Source: CAURNT01 sp963526495
GTDB taxonomy: Bacteria > Fusobacteriota > Fusobacteriia > Fusobacteriales > Leptotrichiaceae
DNA: 19,725 nucleotides
Assembly (NCBI GenBank): GCA_963526495.1
Contig: CAURNT010000023.1
Coordinates: forward strand, 1-19,725
Direction of reading: 5' to 3'
In this document: piece by piece, positions 1-6,486 of the stretch
How the letters are laid out: every line of letters starts with the position of its first letter
How positions within the stretch are numbered: the first letter of the stretch is position 1
Notes under the pieces: generated by a model
What the model saw: the letters and a program-made list of their open reading frames with translations, nothing else
Databases searched by the model: none
Told to the model about the DNA's origin: nothing
Position numbers and translations under genes: made by a program

Positions 1-881
1 TCATTTACAAAATCATTGAAGTCAAAAATTTTAAGATCATTTTCTCCTTCACCTACTCCTAAAAATTTAACAGGTTTTTTTAATTCTGAAACTATAGGAA
101 ATATTATTCCTCCCTTTGCAGTTCCATCAAATTTAGTCAATATTATACCTGAAATATTAGATATAGAATTAAATATTCTTGCTTGTTCTAGTCCATTTTG
201 TCCCGTAGTAGAATCTATAACTATTAAAGATTCATATTCATCAACATTTTGCTTAATTATTTTATCTATTTTTTCAAGTTCTTTCATCAAATCTACTTTA
301 TTATGTAATCTTCCTGCTGTATCTATTATAGCTATATCACAATTTTGAGATTTAGCAAAATTTAAAGTATCATAAACAACTGCTGCTGGATCCGAACCTT
401 GTTTTTGTTTTACAAGTTCAACTCCTGCACGATTACTCCAAACTTCAACTTGTTCTATAGCAGCTGCTCTAAAAGTATCTGCTGCTCCTATAACAACTTT
501 TTTACCTTGTTTTTTAAACATAAGTGCCATTTTACCAATAGAAGTTGTTTTACCTACTCCATTAACTCCTATCACAACTATTACATTTAATTTCCCATCT
601 CTGATTTTTAATTCATTATTTTCAGAAATAGATAATCTTTCAATTAATATTTGTTTTAATTCATCATACATTAATTCACGAGTTTTTATCCCTTTATTTC
701 TAACATTTTTTTCTAAATTTTGAACAACATCTAAGGTCATATTCATTCCCAAATCTGATTGAATTAGGATTTCTTCTAATTCTTCATAAATATCATCAGT
801 TATTGGTGTCCCCGAAAAAAAATCCTTAATTTTAGTAAAAAAGCCTTTCTTAGGCTTTATTAATAAATCATTTAATCCCAT
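1..881 (-). CDS. ftsY: FtsY, signal recognition particle receptor GTPase (C-terminus cut by window edge)
   Basis: This is the membrane-associated SRP receptor. It docks ribosome-SRP complexes at the inner membrane by forming a GTPase heterodimer with Ffh. About 293 residues are visible. The N-terminal helical N domain spans roughly residues 10-85, followed by the NG GTPase: the P-loop GVNGVGKT at 105-112, then DTFRAAAIEQ, the DTAGR motif, and TKFDGTAKGG for guanine recognition. The last visible residues (GVGEGENDLKIFDFNDFVN) match the family C-terminus, so only a few residues are lost past position 1. The long acidic A domain of E. coli FtsY is absent, as in many bacteria. The ATG at 881 has AGGAG just upstream. 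The gene overlaps the 3' end of tsaB by 14 nt, so the two are almost certainly co-transcribed and translationally coupled. Identification is confident. Confidence 0.97.
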   Translation of the reverse strand, partial: MGLNDLLIKPKKGFFTKIKDFFSGTPITDDIYEELEEILIQSDLGMNMTLDVVQNLEKNVRNKGIKTRELMYDELKQILIERLSISENNELKIRDGKLNVIVVIGVNGVGKTTSIGKMALMFKKQGKKVVIGAADTFRAAAIEQVEVWSNRAGVELVKQKQGSDPAAVVYDTLNFAKSQNCDIAIIDTAGRLHNKVDLMKELEKIDKIIKQNVDEYESLIVIDSTTGQNGLEQARIFNSISNISGIILTKFDGTAKGGIIFPIVSELKKPVKFLGVGEGENDLKIFDFNDFVN

Positions 882-1542
882 CTTTCTCCTTTTCTGCCTG
901 TGATTTTTCTAAATAATCTGGCACTAAATTTAATAAATCAATTTTCTCTAAAATTCCTTCTTTCAACATATCATAAAATATACATGAATTTAATCTCAAA
1001 AAAACATCTGATAAAGATAAATCTATTCCTTTTTCTTCTATTTTTTTTCTATAAGAAATAGCTCCATCACCAATCAGTTTATATTTTTTTTCTAAAACTA
1101 AAGATATTATTTCATCAACATTAGATTTAAATCTTTCTCCTACCAGTTTACCTTTTTCATATATACCCGCATATAACTTTTCTTTATTAGAATCTATTAT
1201 AGCTACAATATTATCTTTATATATATTATATCCTTGATAAGCTAGAGCATCTAATTCATTTACAGTATATATATTCACATCTTTTTTTTCTGCAAAAATA
1301 CCTTTTATTAAAGCTGATGATATTCTAACTCCAGTAAAAGAGCCTGGTCCTATAGATATTATTACATTCATAACATCTGATAATTCCTTATTAGTAAAAG
1401 TAAATAAACTCATCAATTCATCTACTATATATGTAGAATGTGTTTTCTTTACATTTATATTAATATTAGCAATCATAGCGTCATTTTCATATAAAGAAAG
1501 TGAAGCTAATTTTGTTGAAGTTGTAATTAAAAGTGTCAACAT
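868..1542 (-). CDS. tsaB: TsaB, tRNA threonylcarbamoyladenosine (t6A) biosynthesis partner protein
   Basis: TsaB (YeaZ) is the non-catalytic ASKHA-fold partner of TsaD. With TsaE it transfers threonylcarbamoyl to A37 of ANN-decoding tRNAs in the cytoplasm. The 224-residue product starts MLTLLITTSTKLASLSLYE and carries the family motif GPGSFTGVRIS in the first third; the length is normal. The reading frame is open to a TTG at 1557, but the ATG at 1542 is preferred. The string AAGGGG ends 6 nt upstream of it and would otherwise lie inside the coding region, and the N-terminus then begins directly with the first beta strand, as in the family. The gene shares an operon with ftsY (14-nt overlap). 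Its promoter probably lies in the palindrome at 1568-1602. TsaD and TsaE are not in the window. Confidence 0.93.
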   Translation of the reverse strand: MLTLLITTSTKLASLSLYENDAMIANININVKKTHSTYIVDELMSLFTFTNKELSDVMNVIISIGPGSFTGVRISSALIKGIFAEKKDVNIYTVNELDALAYQGYNIYKDNIVAIIDSNKEKLYAGIYEKGKLVGERFKSNVDEIISLVLEKKYKLIGDGAISYRKKIEEKGIDLSLSDVFLRLNSCIFYDMLKEGILEKIDLLNLVPDYLEKSQAEKEKDGIK

Positions 1543-1567
1543 AATTTCCCCTTTCAAATAAACAAAA

Positions 1568-1602
1568 ATGGTATAATATCCATTTCTTTAATATTATACC
1601 AT
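1568..1602 (-). terminator. Palindrome: terminator of the outer-membrane gene overlapping the tsaB promoter -10
   Basis: The arms at 1568-1579 and 1591-1602 are perfect 12-bp inverted repeats around an 11-nt loop. Read on the minus strand the hairpin is followed by TTTTTGTTTATTT. That fits an intrinsic terminator for the outer-membrane gene, whose stop is at 1630. The first minus-strand arm also contains TGGTATAAT, an extended -10 at 1598-1593, with a weak -35 TTACAA at 1621-1616 and a 17-bp spacer. This would place transcription start near 1586, suitable for tsaB. The stem is all A/T except two G-C pairs, so termination strength is uncertain. A palindromic operator is an alternative reading. 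Confidence 0.55.
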
Positions 1603-1629
1603 ACTTTGTTATGAATTGTAATTAAAGTA

Positions 1630-3606
1630 TTACCAATTATATGTAAGACCTAATTTTAACTTATATTTTGTTTTTTTATATTTTAATTTGTCATCTTTTT
1701 CTTTATATTTATGTCCATTTTTATTAGTACCAGTTTGCCCAAATATGTTATCCATTTCTAACTTAGATTCAAATTTCATATTTTCTATTATAGGAGCATC
1801 TATCTCTATATATGGTTTCATATTATATCCTTGACCTATAACTAATTTATCTTTTTCTTCTTCTTTTTCTACACTTTCTGATTTTCTAAGTTCTAAATTA
1901 GCACCTAAAATTAATCCCCCTTTAAATTTTATTCCATTTTCAAATCTTAAATAATTAATATCTAATTTAGTACCAATTATATTATTGAATCCTATAAAAT
2001 TATCTTTTTCATAATTTGATTCATTTTTATTTTCTAAAATAAATTCAGTTGAAAATCCTTTTTTTAATCTAGTTGAATATTTTAATAAAGTTTCATTTTT
2101 AATATCCATATCTATATCATCTTCAGATATTTTTCTATTTAATTTCAATTTATTCTCTATATCAATTTTTAATTTTTTAGAATTTATCTTAGTTATATTT
2201 TCAAATTTAATTTCTTTTTCATCTTTTTCAACATATTTATCTGGATTTGTAGAAGAATATGTCATAACTCCCATATATTCTTTATTCTCTTCATTTTTGA
2301 AATAATAGTAATCACGCATACTACTCAAATCATTACCCTCTACAACATTAGTAATCATATTAACATAATCACCCTGATTTTCTTTTAATCCTCTATTTTC
2401 TTCTAATGAATAATAATCTCCTCTAACTATATATTTTCTATTAGAATCCTGTGTTTTATTATATTTATATTCTAATTTAGAATCATTTGATACATCAAAC
2501 CCCGAACCAAATATATTGCTTTTTTTCAAATTAGTTGACAATTTAAAATCAATCATATCAATTCTTCTATCAAATTTTAACTTTGCATCATCTAAAGGAG
2601 TTTTTCTATAATTACCAGTATGATGAAAACTTATATCAATCTTAGCTTGTTCTATTTTATCATGGCTATGATCTAAAACTTCCCAAAATTCATGATATCT
2701 CTTCTTCTCGATGTTATAGTCTAAACTAATATCAATACTATTTTTAAAATTATATCTTTCTTTAATAACATCTAATTGTAATTTATTGTTTAATCCTAAA
2801 TTAAAGAAAAGATTTGAATTGATTTTTGTTTTCAATTCACTAGTCAAATCCAAATAATACGGATTATATACATTTTTAAATGATACCTTAGGTCTTACAT
2901 TAAAAGATAAGTTATCATTTAAAACTAATATATATTTACCATCTATAATAGATGATAAAGGAGTATATTCAACATTACCTAATCTATGTCCATTAGGCAT
3001 AAAAGTATATTTAAAGCTCTTTTTATTATCAGGTTCATATTTAAATCCTAAAGTAAATCTAGGCCCTTTAACCTTATTTTGTGTATTTGTTATATATCTT
3101 TCAAGTTTAAAAGCATCTTCATTTTCTCCATGATTTTCTTCTCCATGCTCATGGTCATGGTGATTATGACTGTGTTCATGATTATGTTCATGTTCTCCTT
3201 CTTCATGTTCATGTTCTTCACCATCTACATCAGATTCATCAACATTAGGATCTCCTATATAGTCTGAAGAACCATCTACTCTCTTATAAGGAAGTTCTGC
3301 ATTAAAATTTTCATCATTTTTTATATTCACATAATCGCTAGGGATATATTTACCATCATCTTTAACAAAATTTCTTTGAGTATAATAATATATAGGTTTT
3401 GCATCATATATATTTTTTTGATCTAAATTTGCATTAAAATTAAAAACAAAATTATCATTTATATTCATTTTAAAATCAAAAGGTGTAAATTTTGAACTCA
3501 TTTTACCTTTTTCTCCATCTAATTCTAATTTAGAATTAAATTCATATTTAATATTAGCTACTGATAAACTAGACAATATCATAACTCCTAAAAATGTTTT
3601 TTTCAC
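1630..3606 (-). CDS. Large outer-membrane beta-barrel protein with histidine-rich segment
   Basis: I do not recognise a named family, but the architecture is that of an outer-membrane barrel. From the GTG at 3606 the product is 658 residues. A signal peptide (KKTFLGVMILSSLSVA) is cleavable near residue 17. Long stretches alternate polar and hydrophobic residues, and the C-terminus YKLKLGLTYNW ends in an aromatic residue, like the BAM recognition strand. Residues about 130-163 (DNA 3118-3219) are an acidic/His-rich segment with 12 histidines, mostly in HxH spacing, likely a metal-binding extracellular or periplasmic loop. The GTG is chosen because AGGAG lies 8 nt upstream and the signal peptide starts cleanly there. 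The in-frame ATG at 3636 would sit at the predicted transcription start. The gene is monocistronic, with its own promoter at 3642-3670 and a terminator at 1568-1602. Metal uptake or sensing is inference only. Confidence 0.75.
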   Translation of the reverse strand: MKKTFLGVMILSSLSVANIKYEFNSKLELDGEKGKMSSKFTPFDFKMNINDNFVFNFNANLDQKNIYDAKPIYYYTQRNFVKDDGKYIPSDYVNIKNDENFNAELPYKRVDGSSDYIGDPNVDESDVDGEEHEHEEGEHEHNHEHSHNHHDHEHGEENHGENEDAFKLERYITNTQNKVKGPRFTLGFKYEPDNKKSFKYTFMPNGHRLGNVEYTPLSSIIDGKYILVLNDNLSFNVRPKVSFKNVYNPYYLDLTSELKTKINSNLFFNLGLNNKLQLDVIKERYNFKNSIDISLDYNIEKKRYHEFWEVLDHSHDKIEQAKIDISFHHTGNYRKTPLDDAKLKFDRRIDMIDFKLSTNLKKSNIFGSGFDVSNDSKLEYKYNKTQDSNRKYIVRGDYYSLEENRGLKENQGDYVNMITNVVEGNDLSSMRDYYYFKNEENKEYMGVMTYSSTNPDKYVEKDEKEIKFENITKINSKKLKIDIENKLKLNRKISEDDIDMDIKNETLLKYSTRLKKGFSTEFILENKNESNYEKDNFIGFNNIIGTKLDINYLRFENGIKFKGGLILGANLELRKSESVEKEEEKDKLVIGQGYNMKPYIEIDAPIIENMKFESKLEMDNIFGQTGTNKNGHKYKEKDDKLKYKKTKYKLKLGLTYNW

Positions 3607-3641
3607 TAAAATCTCTCCTCTAACATTTAATTTCATTTTGT

Positions 3642-3670
3642 ATTATACACTATTTAAAATAGTTTGCAAA
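3642..3670 (-). promoter_or_regulatory. Promoter of the outer-membrane protein gene
   Basis: On the minus strand TTTGCA (3670-3665) and a perfect TATAAT (3647-3642) are separated by 17 bp. Transcription would start near 3635, leaving a leader of about 30 nt to the GTG start at 3606 with its AGGAG. This also argues against the in-frame ATG at 3636 as the start. Confidence 0.6.
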
Positions 3671-3739
3671 ACTCTCAAATTCAGTATTAAAGGTACTTTT
3701 AGGTAGTTTGTTTATTATTTATCAAGTATAAAAAAAATA

Positions 3740-3786
3740 AAAAAAATCAGTCTAAACAAAAAGGATTATCTTTTTAGATAATCCTT
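3740..3786 (-). terminator. Intrinsic terminator after the MliC-like lipoprotein gene
   Basis: The arms 3761-3771 and 3776-3786 form a perfect 11-bp stem (AAGGATTATCT and its complement) with a 4-nt loop. It begins 6 nt past the lipoprotein stop codon. On the minus strand it is followed by TTTGTTTAGACTGATTTTTT, so it should end transcription before the outer-membrane gene. Confidence 0.85.
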
Positions 3787-3792
3787 AATTTA

Positions 3793-4701
3793 TTATTTTT
3801 CAATGTATTTACCATTATCAAAACTATATGATTTCCCATTAATTTCTAAGTATCCTTCAGCTCTAGCACCATAATTTTTAACTCCGAAATATACTTTTCC
3901 ATCTCTTGATTCAAAAGCTTCTCCAGATGCACTTTTAATTCTATTTAAAACATAATCATGACCTTCAAATCTTAATCCTGCTACATCACCATCTCCAATA
4001 AGTGCTAGATTTACTTCATTATTACCATTTTTAAAACTATAAACTCTAGTTTTTTGTTCTTTTGCATACTCACTATAATCTATATTACTTTCAACAAAAT
4101 TAAATCCTTGCCCATTAACTTCAACATAAGCTTGATTTCCTTTTATACCTAAATAAATATTACCATTTTCATTTGAAAATGCCATACCTGAAGCACTACG
4201 AATTCTGTTTAAAGTTACATTTGAATTATCAATTTTTACATTAACTAAATCTTTAACTCTATCATAAACAACATTCATATTCATATTATTATCTACACCT
4301 TTAAAGTTATATACATATTCATTCTTAGCTTCACCATATTCTTTAGAATTACCAACAACTTTTAAAGGTATATTAGTTGTATCATTTAATTCTAAGAAAG
4401 CTTCCTTACCTTTAATTCCTATATACATCTTATTTTCTTTAGATTCAAAAGCTTCTCCAGATGCAGTTACAACTCTTTTAAACATAATTTCTTTACCATT
4501 ATACTTAACATAAGCGTCATTTTCAGGAGTTACAACTAATAATATTCTAGTGTCACTACCTTCTAAATTAAATACATACTGATCCTTAGCATTTAAAACT
4601 GCTGTTTTTTGATTTTCAAAAGTAGTCACATTATTTGAATTTGCTGAACTACAACTAGATAAAGCAACTATAGCTGTTGCTATTAAAATTAATTTTTTCA
4701 T
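3793..4701 (-). CDS. Lipoprotein with three tandem MliC-like (lysozyme inhibitor) domains
   Basis: The 302-residue product has a lipoprotein signal with lipobox LSSC (Cys17), so it should be lipid-anchored. After a short linker come three repeats of about 75-80 residues (about 40-116, 127-204, 218-296). Each has a YxF start, a beta-rich middle, then ASG at 80-82, 170-172 or 258-260, an aromatic YxGxK block 12-16 residues later, and a final LEINGKxYxF-like strand. This order resembles the MliC family of membrane-bound C-type lysozyme inhibitors, where a Ser in the SASG motif and a downstream Lys contact the lysozyme active site. Here each Ser is followed by a Lys 16 residues on (81/97, 171/187, 259/275). 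The usual disulfide cysteines are missing: Cys17 is the only cysteine. The RBS is GGAGAGGAT just upstream of the ATG. A strong terminator follows, so it is probably monocistronic. Family assignment is by motif recognition, not a search. Confidence 0.75.
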   Translation of the reverse strand: MKKLILIATAIVALSSCSSANSNNVTTFENQKTAVLNAKDQYVFNLEGSDTRILLVVTPENDAYVKYNGKEIMFKRVVTASGEAFESKENKMYIGIKGKEAFLELNDTTNIPLKVVGNSKEYGEAKNEYVYNFKGVDNNMNMNVVYDRVKDLVNVKIDNSNVTLNRIRSASGMAFSNENGNIYLGIKGNQAYVEVNGQGFNFVESNIDYSEYAKEQKTRVYSFKNGNNEVNLALIGDGDVAGLRFEGHDYVLNRIKSASGEAFESRDGKVYFGVKNYGARAEGYLEINGKSYSFDNGKYIEK

Positions 4702-4807
4702 TTATATCCTCTCCTATTTTTGATATAACTAATATTAACATTTAATTTTTTAATTTATCATATTTTTGAATATATTTTTCTATATATATATCTTATTTTT
4801 TCATTAG

Positions 4808-5971
4808 TTATATTAAACTACTTGCCAATATTAAACCTAAATATGTACCTATAACATATCCTAAAGTCCCAACAAGCATAACAGGAGCCACATATTTAGT
4901 CCATCCTTTTGATATTGCCATAGCAGTTGCAGTTGTAGGACCTCCTATATTTGCATTAGATACAAGTATAGCTTCCTCAAGACTAAAATTAAATAATTTA
5001 GCAAAAGCAAAAGTTATAACCATATTAATTATAACCATAATCGCACAAAATACTAACAATAATGGTGAATTAACAACTATACTCTTAATCGAAGCTGGGA
5101 TACCTATTACAGCAAAGAATATATATATTAAGAATGTCCCTATTTCTTGTGATCCTATAAGTTTCTTGAAGAAAGTTGAAAATACTGTTGCTAATATTAC
5201 TGTTATACTTGTAAGTAATATATATTTATTAGCTAAAAAGTTTATAACATACCCTCTATCTTCTGCTAATATTAAATCTGAAAAGCCAAAAGAAACTGCA
5301 ACTATTAAAACTGATATTGTAAAATTAAACGCAACATCTTCTAAAGTTATAGGTCTTTTAACCTCTTTTTTATCATCCATATTTTTTATATCATTTCTAT
5401 ACTCTCTTTTAAAATACTTATTAAAAAACGGAATAGTTGGTATTATTATTAATACAAAGAAATATAACACCATAAGAAGATTATCACTTACTATAAGAGC
5501 TGAAGCAAGTTGTTTATCAAGATTAAGAGCAGTTTGAACTGCAACAAAATTTACTCCTCCTCCAATATATGATGCAGTCATCGTACCTGCTATATTATTT
5601 AAAGTTGGAATATATTCTCTTAAAAGATAAAATCCTACTACTGCACCAAGCATAGTTCCTACTGAACTTAATAAAAAAATTATTGCAAGTCTACCACTTT
5701 CTTTCCATATTTTCTTTATATCACACTGAAATAAAAGAAGTGGTATAGCTATAGGAACAACATATCCCCAAACATCATCATAAACTTTAGATTCCAAAGG
5801 AATAATATTAAAATTAGATAATAATAAAGCTATAATAAGTGCCATAATCGCACCACTAATTTTAGCAACTAATGTATATCTATTTTCTAAAAATATAGCA
5901 ATAGTAGCTATAACAAGAATAATAGCCCATAATATTAAAGTATTTTCTGAATTTATTATTGAATTAAACAT
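4808..5971 (-). CDS. DUF819 family integral membrane protein
   Basis: This is a 387-residue polytopic inner-membrane protein with about ten hydrophobic spans and a charged cytoplasmic loop around residues 185-210. It matches the DUF819 (YjcL-like) family. Two internally similar half-repeats each carry a conserved glycine motif: TASYIGGGVNFVAVQ near 132-146 and SNANIGGPTTATAMA near 338-352. Such paired Gly/Asn motifs in broken helices resemble those of inverted-repeat secondary transporters, but no substrate is established for the family. The ATG has AAGGAG 7 nt upstream. It lies 60 bp downstream of the GNAT gene in the same direction. A TGn-type promoter in that gap suggests it can be expressed independently, though read-through from the ATPase-GNAT unit is possible. 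Confidence 0.85.
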   Translation of the reverse strand: MFNSIINSENTLILWAIILVIATIAIFLENRYTLVAKISGAIMALIIALLLSNFNIIPLESKVYDDVWGYVVPIAIPLLLFQCDIKKIWKESGRLAIIFLLSSVGTMLGAVVGFYLLREYIPTLNNIAGTMTASYIGGGVNFVAVQTALNLDKQLASALIVSDNLLMVLYFFVLIIIPTIPFFNKYFKREYRNDIKNMDDKKEVKRPITLEDVAFNFTISVLIVAVSFGFSDLILAEDRGYVINFLANKYILLTSITVILATVFSTFFKKLIGSQEIGTFLIYIFFAVIGIPASIKSIVVNSPLLLVFCAIMVIINMVITFAFAKLFNFSLEEAILVSNANIGGPTTATAMAISKGWTKYVAPVMLVGTLGYVIGTYLGLILASSLI

Positions 5972-6001
5972 AAGCTCTCCTTTTCATAAATATTCACTGT
6001 T

Positions 6002-6030
6002 AGTTTATCAGTTTTTTATATTTTTATCAA
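6002..6030 (-). promoter_or_regulatory. Probable promoter of the DUF819 gene
   Basis: On the minus strand TTGATA (6030-6025) and TAAACT (6007-6002) are separated by 17 bp, with TGA directly before the -10 (extended -10). The predicted start near 5995 gives a leader of about 25 nt to the ATG at 5971. Confidence 0.5.
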
Positions 6031-6031
6031 T

Positions 6032-6478
6032 TTATTTTATATCATCACAAATCATTTGTATATACTTAAGTTCATTAAATCCCATATTATTATATAGCTT
6101 TATTCCCCTTTTATTATTAATTTCTACTTCAAGCCTTATTCTTTTATAATCTTTAAATTTTTCTTTTAAAAATTCAATAACCTTACTACCTATACCCTTA
6201 CTTCTATATTCATCCCTTACATATAACTCTTCAAGCAAACACACCATTCCTCCTGCTTCTTGAGAGTAAGTTTTAGATAACAAACAATAGCCAAAAATTA
6301 TTGTATCTTCTTCCATAATATATCCTTCTGTGTATATATTAGAACTTATTAAAGTATTAAAGGTTGTTTCAAAATTTATACTATCAACAGGATGTAAAAC
6401 AGCTTCTGAATTATAGAATTCATTAACCAATTCTAAATATATATTTCTATCTTTTTCATTTATTTGTCTTATTTCCAT
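6032..6478 (-). CDS. GNAT family N-acetyltransferase
   Basis: This 148-residue protein has the Gcn5-related acetyltransferase fold. It would transfer an acetyl group from acetyl-CoA to an amine; the substrate is unknown. Motif A is clear: LEELYVRDEYRSKGIGSKVI near 82-101, with the pyrophosphate-binding R92-x-x-G95-x-G97. Motif B follows as RLEVEINNKRGIKLYNNMGF near 115-134. AGGAG precedes the ATG and lies inside the gap after the ATPase gene, whose stop is only 8 nt upstream. Co-transcription with the metal ATPase is therefore likely, although a functional link to metals is not established. The length is typical of single-domain GNAT enzymes. Confidence 0.9.
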   Translation of the reverse strand: MEIRQINEKDRNIYLELVNEFYNSEAVLHPVDSINFETTFNTLISSNIYTEGYIMEEDTIIFGYCLLSKTYSQEAGGMVCLLEELYVRDEYRSKGIGSKVIEFLKEKFKDYKRIRLEVEINNKRGIKLYNNMGFNELKYIQMICDDIK

Positions 6479-6486
6479 TATATCTC

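Noticed and set aside
16..590. Two plus-strand ORFs (16-348 and 399-590)
   Set aside because: They lie opposite ftsY, whose GTPase motifs on the minus strand are unambiguous.
3079..3267. Met/Phe-rich 62-codon plus-strand ORF opposite the His-rich segment
   Set aside because: It is the antisense shadow of His/Glu codons (CAT/CAC read as ATG/GTG), with no ribosome binding site; the minus-strand barrel is the real gene.
4702..4807. Promoter of the MliC-like lipoprotein gene and a terminator for DUF819
   Set aside because: Several AT-rich hexamers exist but none pairs with a fair -35 at good spacing, and no convincing hairpin is present, so none is reported.
5166..5537. 123-codon plus-strand ORF inside the DUF819 gene
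   Set aside because: It is antisense to membrane segments of a recognised family and no RBS precedes its start.
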